Part shown: one piece after another, positions 1 to 10,335 of the stretch
Position numbering within the stretch: position 1 is the first letter of the stretch
Layout: every line of letters starts with the position of its first letter
NCBI GenBank assembly: GCA_001949185.1
Contig: BDGG01000001.1
Location: 6,307,353 to 6,371,352, forward strand
Direction of reading: 5' to 3'
From: Ramazzottius varieornatus
Lineage: Eukaryota > Tardigrada > Eutardigrada > Parachela > Ramazzottiidae
Length of the DNA: 64,000 nt
The notes under the pieces: model-generated
The model's database searches: none
Seen by the model: only the letters and a program-made list of their open reading frames with translations
What the model was told of the DNA's origin: nothing
Program-made: the position numbers and the translations under genes

Positions 1-2
1 AA

Positions 3-104
3 CGGATTGAAGCTGACCAGATAAAGATGGTGAACGACCGGAAACGAGAGGAGCTTTTCGCTAACGTCATGCTAGAAGCTCTCCGAACTTTGAAGAAAGA
101 TTGA
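3..104 (+). CDS. C-terminal end of an unidentified protein (last exon, partial)
   Basis: An open frame enters from the left edge and ends at a TGA at 102-104. The 33 visible residues are charged and helical, ending LFANVMLEALRTLKKD. Such tails occur in Myb/SANT-like and MADF-like DNA-binding proteins, including the second protein of PIF/Harbinger elements, and a Harbinger transposase lies convergently just to the right. The link is inference from position; the fragment is too short to assign to a family. Confidence 0.3.
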   Translation, partial: RIEADQIKMVNDRKREELFANVMLEALRTLKKD

Positions 105-203
105 TATACTGTTTGAAATGTTAAAAAAACGTTTCCAGAATTAATTTTATTACATTTACTTTGAAATGAAGTATCGCAAAGTAGTCAAAAACCGTTATTG
201 AAT

Positions 204-1292
204 TCAATCCAGTCTGTTTTTCAAGTACTGCTCTAAAGACGGAGGAGCTATCCCAAAAAAATCAGAAACTTTACCACCATGACCAAGACAGACTCTACAA
301 TTAGTTAGCAGCGTACCAACTGTGTACAGAGAGCCTACGGGCTGCAGAAGAACCTTCAGGTTTTTCTCAAAATCTAGAAATGCAAATTGCTGAACCACTT
401 CGCCGAAACCCCATTCCACGGCAATCCGGACGCCCGCCATAGCTACGTTGAAGTCTTTCTGCTCATCTGACAGAGCAAGCGCTCCATTGCGGAATGGACC
501 TTCGAGGTATTCGGAAATAGGGTATGCAGGATCCCCATAGATACGATAGATCGTCCCGATTTCGTTCATTTTCGTCGTCAAAAGCTTTATCAAGCCGCTT
601 TCAGCCAGCATACCAGAATCATGACGTCGTCCAGGCCAAGGTCCATCGAGGTTCACTACCAGACCGTTAGGTGCCATCACTGACTGAAACTTGAGGCCAT
701 GCAGTCGATAATGGCCACTGTAGATGGTTCTTTGATCCTCCTTCGGACGACAGCATGGACGAAACGTCCCGTCTATGAAGCCCTATATATTGCGAAGTGG
801 TGCGCCTTTCCGCCTGACTGCTCTGCAAAACAAAGCGATATCTTTTGCTGTAAGCCAACACAAATCTAGAGACATAAGTAGATGTCCAAAGGTAGCATCC
901 ACGTGTCCAACAATCCAACTGAACGCCATCGATAATTCGGGCTTGCTCCGACGGTAAATCAGGCTCAGAGTCGTGTATCGACTTGGATAGCTTAGTCGGC
1001 CCAAAAGAATGCACAAGATTTCCGTCCCGCCGAAACGTGATCTGTTTTCCAGAATGACAGACTCAGGGATGTCGAGGGCTTCCCGTAAGCGAGGAATATT
1101 TTCTCGCGTGAAGCGGAACCAGTCCCAAATATCTGAGTCTGAAATCACATCCAAGTCGAAAGGAATCTTTAACGGTCTTTCCACCTTTGGCAGTGACAAC
1201 ATAAGGACAGTCTCCTCATAAGACAACAGACCCGACATCAGTAACAAGCAAGACGTTTTCTTATCCATTCCGTATGGAGTAAGCTCAGACAA
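204..1292 (-). pseudogene. PIF/Harbinger (HARBI1-like, DDE_Tnp_4) transposase with an in-frame stop
   Basis: One reading frame runs from an ATG at 1292 to a stop at 204-206 and is broken only by a TAG at 783-785; the codons on both sides are in the same frame. The stop sits immediately before GFIDGTFRP, where HARBI1-like proteins normally read CFGFIDG or similar, so it looks like a simple nonsense change and not an intron. The frame holds the DDE triad context: D in GFIDGT, D in YGDPAYP, E in AVEWGFG, plus the typical PGRRHDSGMLAESGL. Total length, about 362 codons, is near that of full transposases. The helical N-terminal part (from MSELTPYG) lies at 1292-786. A HARBI1-like host gene is less likely because of the stop. 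No terminal inverted repeats were identified. Confidence 0.85.
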
Positions 1293-2245
1293 AATCTACA
1301 GAAACATATTTCTTCCAGCAAGAAACGAAAGAAATTCGCGCAATTTGAACCGTAGCGGAAAGTTTGAGTGTGCAACAGCTTAACCCGCAAGAAAAAGTTC
1401 GCTTACGACTCCGACTCCCGCTGTATCAGCAGTCGGAAAGTGAACCGGAGTGGTGCAGCTTAAACTGTGTATTGAGCTACTGTGGTCCATGTCTTTTACC
1501 TCATAGTCAGCCAGTGAGTCAAAAAATGGCAGATGCCAACGTTAACAGTAACTGTCAGCTTACTCGGAAAAACCTGTTCCAGATACATGGCGGCAAGTCG
1601 GAAAACTATGATGTCAATTATCAGGGAAAGTACGGATGATCCAAGCGCATAGCCAGATTCTGGAAGAGTGTCAAATCCGGTGCCGACACCAAGTAAGTCA
1701 GCGTAAGTCAGCGTAGACCTCTGCAATGACTCCAATACGTCACAAACCGAATTTTAACATGAGCATCCAGGGCAAGTTGCGAATCACCCTGAACTCACAT
1801 GAAGTAATACGCCACAACCAGTACAGACCAAACCGGACTTCGGTTATGTGCTGTACAAAGGTCCCTTCTTTTCGTGCCGTTCCGTATTCCCAGTTGTCTT
1901 AGAAAACTTTCTGAAATTTGACATGGCGAAAGGCCGTGAACGCTCGAAAAATACTGGAATGGTTCAGGCAGTATGTACTACCGTAAGCCGTCGTACTCCT
2001 GCAAATCCAAAGCGGAAGGAAAATTTTACTTTGAAAGAAAATCTTACTTTGAAGGAAAATCTGGCCATCTTGGACAAATCGACCAGAAGGTAAGTCTCCC
2101 GTTTTTTCTCCGTTATTTCGCGCAGGAATATAGGGGTGAGCAGTACTAAATGATTTTTAAATTTTAGGTCCCCATAGGCGACATTGCTGACGTATCAAGC
2201 TATCGTTCTTATCGGGAACCGAAAGAACGAGATCAGAGCGTGCGC

Positions 2246-2273
2246 ATCAGTGTTACTGGGCAGTAACACTGAT
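2246..2273. repeat. Perfect 13-bp-arm palindrome with 2-nt loop
   Basis: ATCAGTGTTACTG, then GG, then CAGTAACACTGAT. The arms are perfectly complementary. The core TGTTACTG also occurs in the central part of several members of the dispersed hairpin family described below (for example near 12095 and 42998), which suggests but does not prove a relationship. Confidence 0.85.
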
Positions 2274-3227
2274 AACTTTTTGACGTCCGACTTTTCTCGA
2301 GTGAACTTTACGCAAGCTATCAAGTGCGACGATCGTGCTGTGACGTATTGAAGTCATTGCAGAGGTCTATATAGTTTTGGTGATATTCCAAGTTTTAACT
2401 TCTACTCGATGTACAGACCAAGCACCTGTTCAGAAAAAAAACTGAAACACTGAGCAGAGTTTCCTCTACCGAATCTGAGCTTGGGACGAATTTGCTGATT
2501 ATTGGTGCGTCCAGAAAAAAATCAAAATGGCCTGGGCTACTTTCTCCAAGCTGGCCTCCGCGGCCTGCTAATATTCCACATATCGAAAATTTTGAAAATT
2601 CCGTATTGGCTGATTTGGGTGACGCCTTCCCCTTTTCACCAGTTAAAGTTCTGTGCTCACAATGAGCACGCTGGTAAAAGCTTGGTAATCAGAGTTTTAA
2701 CAGTTGAACTGGAATTTTTGAAACCACCCACCCTGCTCATGCCAGAGTTTCGGATTGCAGTTGTTCGTTCCGGGTTTTGTTTTAAATTCGGAAACTGGCG
2801 AGAATTCGTAGGGCGGAAAAATAGAAGCGTGAAATACGTCTTTTCGATCTCCGTGGCCCCGCCCCCTGTGAGTCAAACGAGCACATACGTGGAACGAGAT
2901 TGTTTACGGCATGGACGACCGAATGACAGCGGTATAAGGCTTTCGTCGGCCCGTTTTCATAACGATATTTCACGCTTCCAGGTGTTCCAGGGTCAGTTTG
3001 GCGCACCTCTCTACACCTCGCCAAAGTCTCAAAAAACTGTTCGCACTTCTAGAAAGACATTCCTGAAAACTTCAGGAATAACTGCTAGCCGAGACACCCC
3101 ACATGGGGATTTATTGTTGAACAGCGAAATGACTGTTGACGCATCCTCACGCCGTTTGATATCATCATGTCAAAAAAATTTTCAAGTTAGGAGTTCAGAC
3201 CACAAGAGATTAGGGAAAGCTCGGTGA

Positions 3228-3482
3228 AGTGCAGTGCATTATTTTCACCGTCCTTCGCAGATCCGGTGAAAATTTCACCGACGCGGTGAAGAATTGAGAA
3301 GGATGATGAAAGATGCAGATTTGTGCCATTGATCAATTGATTGCTTGCACCTTGATCGATCGGTTGCACCCCAGTCAATCAACCAAGATACAGATAATCC
3401 ATCAACGAAGCATACAAACGTGCACTTTTCACCATCCTTCACCGCATCGGCGAAATTTTTAATGGGTCAGTGAAGACCTGTG
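3228..3482. repeat. Degenerate TTCACCG/CGGTGAA repeat cluster
   Basis: The motif TTCACCGTCCTTCGCAGATC near 3250 recurs in diverged form near 3427 as TTCACCATCCTTCACCGCAT. Both are followed by GGTGAAAATTT- or GGCGAAATTTTT-like sequence and then TGAAAATAAT. This looks like a duplicated or self-complementary repeat remnant. The hAT-type MITE at 3491 inserted into its right part. Confidence 0.5.
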
Positions 3483-3490
3483 AAAATAAT

Positions 3491-3623
3491 CAGGGCCGCC
3501 GCAGCCGGTATCGAATCTATCAACTAGGTCGTGCGTCGCGATCAGTTTTGCACTTTGGTCAGCCTTAGTAAGCTACGTCACGCTGCAATCGTGGTACATT
3601 CGATACAGGCCACGGCGGCCCTG
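3491..3623. mobile_element. hAT-type MITE, 133 bp, with 8-bp target-site duplication
   Basis: The element begins CAGGGCCGCC and ends GGCGGCCCTG. The terminal inverted repeats extend about 26 bp into the element with three mismatches, out to GTATCGAAT on the left and ATTCGATAC on the right. It is flanked on both sides by AAAATAAT (3483-3490 and 3624-3631), a perfect 8-bp target duplication. CAGGG...CCCTG termini with an 8-bp duplication are the signature of hAT superfamily elements. There is no coding capacity, so it is non-autonomous. Confidence 0.92.
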
Positions 3624-3631
3624 AAAATAAT

Positions 3632-4843
3632 TCACTCCACTTGAGCAAGCCTTCCCTACTTGAGATTTCCTGAAACAGTCGCCTGACCAGTGGTCAGATG
3701 GTCAAACGGATTTCAGAATCTTTTTTTTCGATGTCTGTTATCATAGATTGCATGAGCAGTTTCAGTTTGCAGTTGGGGCCCCAAAACCTTGAAATCGTTC
3801 CCTGAATAATTTCTCCAGTGGTCGATCTTTATGGAAATACGCCGCCGTAACCGTATGGTAATTTCAACGACTGTACTCCCAATTCTGTGCGCCTCTGACT
3901 CACGGGGGAAGGGGCTCCAGAGTTTGAAAAACACGCCTTTTCACGCTGCCATTTTTCGCTGTGCGAATTCTCGCTAGGGTTGCCAAATTCTACACAAAAT
4001 GCGAAATGAAAAATTGTCGAACAGAAACTCTGGCAATACAGGGTGGGTGGGTCAGAAAACTCCGGCAGAACTCATGCAGAAAGGCGGGTAATATATTTTG
4101 GGGCCCCAACTTCACTTGGCAAATGCCAGTCGCTGATGAGGACGCCTTATCGGTCAGGCTTGTCAGCAGTGGTGCTCGGAGAGGTCACCAAACGGCATAA
4201 AAATGTGGCAGCGGCAACTTGACCTCTTTGACTAAATGTCCAGTGACTAGGCCACAATACTGCTGTAATTCTAAAAAACCTAAATACTTCTGACTGCAAT
4301 CACGGGGGTGGAACTAGAATTCCGCATGTGGACTAGGCACCCACGACGCTTGTCCATCATGAAAACTAAGATCGGGTTCACAACAGGAAGGAGAGCACTT
4401 TTGAACAGGGAAATTTCAGGGCCGCTGCTCAGAACATTTCCTCCAGAAAATTGAGTGAAATTCTGACCGTTTTGCCGTTTTGCATGTTTTGATTGAGAGA
4501 ATTCGCTCTCCGTCATCCTGCATCTATTTGGGAGAACTATAATTTTCGTTTTAAAATGTGCCGGAATTCCGGGTAAACATATGCTAATTTCATCTGTAAG
4601 TCTCTTGCAATCACTTGTCTGTAAATGTTATACAGCTCTCTTACGTGGACGGGGTCTTTTTTCGGACGTTTTCTTGATGTTACATTACGGTTCAGAAAGT
4701 AACCAATAAGAACATAGGAGGTGTGGTTTAAGGCTGGATAAAGGCTTGACCTAAGGTCGAGCACCTCACCTTGACCTTGCGTACTTTTATGCCGTTTGGT
4801 GACCTTCGCGAGCACCACTGCTTGCCAGCGGTAGCTAACTTAC
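3632..4843. other. No recognisable gene
   Basis: Short open frames on both strands, none with a recognisable domain. The minus-strand frame at 4537-4818 follows the ABCA fragment but does not resemble the next part of an ABCA protein. No nucleotide-binding domain motifs (Walker A, LSGGQ) were seen here on the minus strand, so the ABCA gene does not continue intact. Confidence 0.5.
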
Positions 4844-6376
4844 CTTTGTTAGCCCAATTGTAAATGCAGCTGAGGGAAGAAATCCGATTTCCCACACAAC
4901 ACCATCTTTCACAGGGCCTCTCAAATTGATCAGAAAAATGAATGCCCCATCGAATACCACGATGAAGATGAAACTGCTGGCGAGCAGCGGTCGCCGTACA
5001 ACTGGGACAAAGCACCAGCACAGACCAATCATTGCTGATATATACAACAGGCAATAAATGAACATCAATAATAGATTACTGTGAGACCAGATATGGAGCA
5101 CATGAGTCGCCAAGATGCAGATGACTGCCACAACGGACATAAGTGTAAAGTATAGCAAAGACCACCCCATCCAATAGACAGTAGGTTGTAGCCCCATCAC
5201 CTGTATATTTGGCAGGAGCCGCGCCTCTTCTTCTGCCACGGCAGTACCTGCCACGAAGCAGACAAACGTTCCTAAAACTATGGTGAAGCTAAGCGCCGGT
5301 ACGCCAGCTAAGATATTTTCTCCTTCCAAGGATTGTGGTATTTGGGGTATCAGACGTATAAACAGGTAAATAGGAGCAACCTCCCTTGACGAGCTGAACT
5401 TAACATACGCGGCTGATAAATGGACCTGTAACGCCGAAATTCCATTCCGGCTGTACCTGGCCGCTTGACAATCGGATGGCGTTTTTCTACTTATGACTGT
5501 CTCTTTTTAATCCCTTCTCTCCTGCCCCGCTATCATACAGCTGTACCTGACGTAATGGTTGAAGGAATTTACACAAGGATGCAACATTTCATCAGGCAAT
5601 ATGGGATGGCGGTGAGGCGCACGTATCGTGTAGCTGAGAGAACTGAGATCCGCTTCGTTGAACACAATACCAGCAAAGTTTTTAGCGAGCTCAGTTCCGC
5701 CATTGTTATTTCTACTGCGAGGTTTCTACTGATCATGAAAAAAGTCGTCGATAGCCGCATCGAATTCAAAAGATATCTGCGTCATATTGTTTTTTAGATG
5801 CCGCCATCCATTTTGCCCTCATAATTTTCATGATGCGCTGAGTTGCGGAGTTATTTGGGGTGAATCCGAGAGTCACGGTATGTGGCACATCAGGTACCGG
5901 TGGAAGTGGCAACCCACCAGGATTCTTGCTTGAGTAGGTTTGCTTTTGGGTCGGCACGTACGTAATTGGTTCTGTAGCAAAGTCTGTTACGACTGGACTA
6001 GTGGTAGGTGGATTCACAGTCGCGCCCATATTCAATAACGCAAACTCGAACAGCGGGGCCAGAAGCGACACAATAATTTCCTGCAACAACAGTGCACGAC
6101 AGTTACAGAGTCCGTATTCAGACCACTGACTTGCGTCCATCGGTCTTTACCGAATCAATTAAAGTTTTCGTCGAAACGACAGTCCGCTGTATGAAAATGA
6201 GACTTCAGACTTACGCATGCAAGCGATTTCTTTGCCCTTCCTTTGAGCTGCAATTTGTGTCGTATCATAGTCCATAGCTGTCTTCGAAATGCAGCTCGTT
6301 GCCGAGCCAGTGGTCTGGGACTCTGGCTGGGTGCGGCAACTGATTGCCGAGCTGAGGCTTCCATGGTACAGAGCAC
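4844..6376 (-). pseudogene. ABCA-family ABC transporter, 5' fragment (first transmembrane half), broken
   Basis: Three minus-strand coding pieces read as the N-terminal half of an ABCA lipid transporter. Piece 1 (6376-6215) ends with FRRQLWTMIRHKLQLKGR, the usual start before the first membrane helix. Piece 2 (6080-5547) has EIIVSLLAPLFEFALL, then TLGFTPNNSATQRIM and NFAGIVFNEADLSSLSYTIR, matching the order of ABCA extracellular motifs. Piece 3 (5456-4844) carries GISALQVHLSAAYVKF and several hydrophobic helices of the ABC2-type membrane domain. Splice sites are GT-AG (donors near 6214, 5546 and 4843; acceptors before 6080 and 5456). Piece 2 is damaged: an extra T in the run at 5768-5771 shifts the frame and a TAG stands at 5726-5728; no GT donor in that interval could splice them out. 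No ABC ATPase domain follows. A pseudogene or gene fragment is likeliest; sequencing or assembly error at the two lesions is the alternative. Confidence 0.75.
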
Positions 6377-7654
6377 GTCGATTGATCGATATTACGACAT
6401 ACGATCTGGCGATTTAGTCTTGTGTCATATGCAGCCTGTACTCTAACGAAAGCAATAGACTACAGCAACAACTTTATTAATGTTCTGCAACAGGAACTTT
6501 GAACAGGTGGGATAAAATATAGTGCAGTGGAATTTTCCATGATACGAAGACTGTAATAGTTGCCTTCGGAACAGAGGTAATTAAGCAGTACGACCTTTCA
6601 TGGAAGTTACAGAGGATTTATCGTTGGTGAATGAAGCTTTCAATGTGCAAAAGGCTCTGAAGAGTACTGCATTCTGGCAAACGTATTACAAAAGACTTCT
6701 TTAACGAAAAGTTGGCGAACTGAAGTAACTACCTATCTTATTGCTGGTGCAGATAGTTAGCGTTACCATGATACTTACAAACTCGGCAAAACGCAGTAAG
6801 GTGACTGGTCAGTCAAGTTACCTTTTAGGTTTGTCACGAATGCAATGGATGGCACAAATGATGGAGCTTTCTGAAATCGCAAACTCAATACCGTAAAAAG
6901 ACCGCCACTTGATGTGGGTGACAAAACGTTTCATTCGCAAACCTTGCTCAGCTCTGTACCACACTCATGCGGACACACTCTCATCGGTATCCGGCAGACG
7001 AAGACGATGACGATGACTGACAACCACCTATCGGAGATTTCGAAGATGCGTACGTTTGAAAACGTCATGGAGCGGGCTGCAGTGCCACCGCAAACGGTAA
7101 CACTTCATCCTACTTCCCCGTTCTGCCCACCATCCCAGCGGAACTGGCGGGTTAGAGGACGACCCAGCAACGGCGGCGCGAAGTGCCTGCAGAGGGTTCA
7201 GGGGGCGCAGCCCCCTGATGTCAACAGTCTAGCGCACTAGCCTAGCCATTAAGATTTTCTCAATAGACCGGATACGTGAACGGGGTGTAGGTACCGCGTC
7301 AGGGCAATTCCATGGCGCTATTGTTGTCACTTACGTACCCATAACACAAGCAGGACCGCTGATGCACATACAGAAATAACTCTAGAAGACATCATGGAGA
7401 TGCTGGCTCTTTGCGAATTAAGTCCAGTCAATGCGAAACAGTGGTGGCAAAATGATCAACAAAAATGATATTGGTAGTACGAATGTATGTACATCCAAAA
7501 TTCCTATCAAGCGTAGCTGGAACATATTCTGCTTTTATGCGCGCAGAAGCATCCACCATACCCGTGAGAAAAAGTTTCGATTTCGAACATAAGAATACTG
7601 CGCGTGCTTGTCGTAGGTGTCAGAGTTAAACACAAAATTCATGGCCTCGCAGCC
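6377..7654. other. No recognisable gene
   Basis: The plus-strand frame at 6914-7240 has no recognisable domain. A perfect short palindrome (CAGGGGGC, GCA, GCCCCCTG) lies near 7199-7217. Nothing else could be supported. Confidence 0.45.
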
Positions 7655-9453
7655 TCATATCTTTTCCATTGCGATATTATCAACTCCATTCTTGACCCTC
7701 TTCTGATGGATTCTGTCTGGAACCCGCCCAAATATTTGGTCCATATCTTCAAGCGACCGTCCTCGGGTCTCCGGCACGAAGAACAATGCGAAAGCAGACA
7801 TGAGAAATCCGAAGCCACCAAAAATCTGCGAAGAAATACACGATTAGAGTAGGCAGACGTGAGAATCATCGGATGATGCTTCAGTTTCTTCACCAGGTAC
7901 GTAAAATAGTCCGCGTGGGCGAAAAATGTGGGCTGAAAAGAAAGAAGAATTTTCAAGCGCTCAGATGATTTTTCCTGTCTTTCGCTTTTTTGGAAGACAA
8001 GACTTACCGTTATTTTGGCTATTATTGCATTCCAAGCCCAGTTGGACACTGTCGACAAGGAAGTGCCTTTGGCGCGAGTACTCATGGAAAAGATTTCCGA
8101 CTGGTACACCCAGACAACAGGTCCCCACGATGCCGCAAAGGCAATGGTGAAGATGTACAAGAACACCACAGCACCCCACCACAAGTTTTTGTTATTCAGC
8201 AACCTTGCCAAACCCAGCATCCTGTCAAAAGGTCCAGCTTTAACATGACACGAACGGAAATCTGATAATTTTCATGAAATAGACTGCAAGCAATGGAGAT
8301 GTTCAACTTACATACAAACACAACAATGAGACAGACCCATAGCAATCCCGCCAAGGACCATCAGCTTCTTCCTGCCGATCCTCTCCACCAACCACATTCC
8401 TGGGAACGTCGCCAAAAAGTTTATGGCAGCGTTGATGATGACCAGCGTCACCGATGCATCAAACTCTGCGAAGCCCATATCGGTGAAGAGCTTTGCCGCG
8501 TAGTACAGCACCACATTAATTCCCGTCCATTGCTGAAAGGCTTGCAACACCACACCCAGAAAGATCCTCATCCTCACCCCGTCCTGAAACAGTTCCATCC
8601 ATGACGCTGACCCTGCCGCCCTTTCATCGGCATCTTCTCTCTTGATTGCCTTGAATTCGCTCTGCACTGCCGCCGACTGTTCCGATCCATTCCTCAACCT
8701 CGCAAGAACCCTCAGAGCTCCTTTGTCCCGACCCTTCATCACTAGCCATCTCGGTGAGAAGGGAAGTACAATGATCAACAACCATAAAATCAACGCCGGA
8801 ATGATTTGTATCCCCATCGCCAGTCTCCATTCCAGTTCTCCGGTCAGCGTCGTCAATATCGCTGCATTGACACACGACGCAACCAGTATACCAAATGTCA
8901 CCATCAGTTGGTACACTGAGATTAATCGACCACGGTTCTCCGTAGGCGCTGTTTCGGAGATGTACAGAGGAACAGCCGCGGACATGAGACCAACTCCAGC
9001 GCCGCTGATAACCCGTCCACCGTATAAGACACCAATGTCAGGGGCGACTGTCTGCATGGCGCCACCTGCGGTGAAGAGGATGGAGCCGAGAAAGATAGAT
9101 GGTCGACGGCCGATGAAGTCGCAGAGGAACCCAGCAGAAGCAGAGCCAAAGACGGCCCCCATGAGGAACGTAAAGGTGATCCATCCGGCGAGGTCACCAT
9201 ACTCCGGAGAGATCGCAGGTCGACCTCCAGTCTCGTTGTGGACTCTCAACCCGAACAGCAATCCGAAACTGTCCATATGCAATATCTGACTGAAAAAGAA
9301 ACACATTTGCGCATTCCCGAAGACATCATATCTTCTCATCGATGGTAGACCAACTCTTCCCCTGACTTACTCGATAATCCCAATTTCGTAGCCGAACAAG
9401 AAGCCTCCCATAGCCGAAGCGAGAGTGACAAGGTAGTTGTAGAATCGCCCCAT
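7655..9453 (-). CDS. MFS sugar transporter (Sugar_tr family)
   Basis: Proton- or facilitative-type sugar carrier of the plasma membrane, 506 residues, twelve predicted membrane helices. Exons: 9453-9371, 9289-8316, 8261-8008, 7932-7894, 7825-7655; lengths sum to an intact frame. The start MGRFYNYLVTLAS is followed by GGFLFGYEIGIIDQILHMDS, the family's helix-1 signature across intron 1. Other signatures are DFIGRRPS between helices 2 and 3, YISETAPTENRGRL, the QQWTGINVVLYY of helix 7, ERIGRKKLM, and PETRGRSLEDMDQIFG at the C-terminus. The last motif and YQSEIFSMSTRAKGTSLST followed by NWAWN are closer to fungal and protist hexose/quinate-type permeases than to animal GLUTs as I know them; horizontal origin is therefore possible but untested. 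Substrate cannot be told from sequence. Overlapping open frames on the plus strand are shadows. Confidence 0.93.
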
Positions 9454-10335
9454 TCTTGCATATCGGGTATTTCCCCACTTCAAGAATTCTTTGAGAGACA
9501 AGTCCCAACGATAGACTAAAAATTTTAAAATTTACACGGATAAGGGAAAGTGGGAACAGTGTTTGTTGCCGAAACAAAGCCAAACTCGGCCAAGAACGCT
9601 TAAATGTTTCAAGACGGAACTGACGCAGAACGTAAAAAACACCGCACTGCTTTTCCCCTACGGGAACATGTTTCATGTACTTTCTTAAAGTTCCAATCAA
9701 GGCCAGTAAGGCCACGATATCAGCACGGATATAAAGTTCCTGAAGCAACGGTAGGAGTTACGAGACTATCGTACGCGTAGGAGAAGGGAGAAAACGGCAC
9801 TAATCAACTTCAATCTAACTTCTTTTATCAGCAATAAAATACCGCTATACTGGCGGCTTCTTCTTTCACTCTACTTTGGAACGACGAAGTAAACACCTCG
9901 CATGTTTGCTGAACTCGTGCAGGGTTCGTACGGTACAACCTTTACGTTGCCCAAACTGTTGACGATAACCTCGGAAACCTGCTGGCGCAAGCTGGAACTT
10001 CCAACCAGCCATGGGTCCAAAAACATGTTGCACGTCCAGGCAAAAGCCACAACAACAATAGACGTGTACTTCACGGTCAGTTACAAATGGGAAAAGGAAA
10101 ATGTCGGAAGTCAACAGTACAGAGGCAGGCACAACCATGCGCTGGTATCGAAATTCATGTCATTTCGCCAAACATCAATTAGAGGAAAAATTGTTATCAG
10201 CATCCACAACCACATCAGAAGTGAAGCAGATTACTCCCTTGGAACAACTGAAATTATGTCGTATTATCAAAGTTCAGAATGGCTACTAACACTAACAAGA
10301 GACCCTGGCACTTCGCTTCCGGTCTCTTCCTATTA
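9454..10335. other. No confident gene; one weak small secreted candidate
   Basis: Upstream of the transporter. A minus-strand frame 10074-9871 encodes 67 residues starting MKYTSIVVVAFAWTC, which could be a signal peptide, but no family is recognisable. The opposing 172-codon plus-strand frame at 9902-10420 overlaps the last exon of the THAP gene and is probably chance. Confidence 0.4.

Larger units (their letters stand above)
1293..3490. other. Gene-poor, repeat-bearing stretch
   Basis: No recognisable gene. At 1921-2093 (+) a short frame contains a tandemly duplicated FTLKEN/LTLKEN segment followed by LAILDK and a GTAAGT; it weakly resembles the N-terminal helix of CENP-B/pogo-type DNA-binding domains but cannot be extended. 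A perfect 13-bp-arm palindrome lies at 2246-2273. The 241-codon plus-strand frame at 2502-3227 has no recognisable domain and is probably chance. From about 3228 to 3480 a TTCACCG/CGGTGAA motif recurs. Confidence 0.5.

Noticed and set aside
2502-3227. 241-codon plus-strand open frame
   Set aside because: No domain or convincing composition, and it runs into a repeat cluster; likely a chance open frame.
7199-7217. Short GC-rich palindrome CAGGGGGC-GCA-GCCCCCTG as a transposon end
   Set aside because: No partner terminus or target duplication was found nearby.
8642-9289. 215-codon plus-strand open frame
   Set aside because: Antisense shadow of the sugar transporter's large exon.
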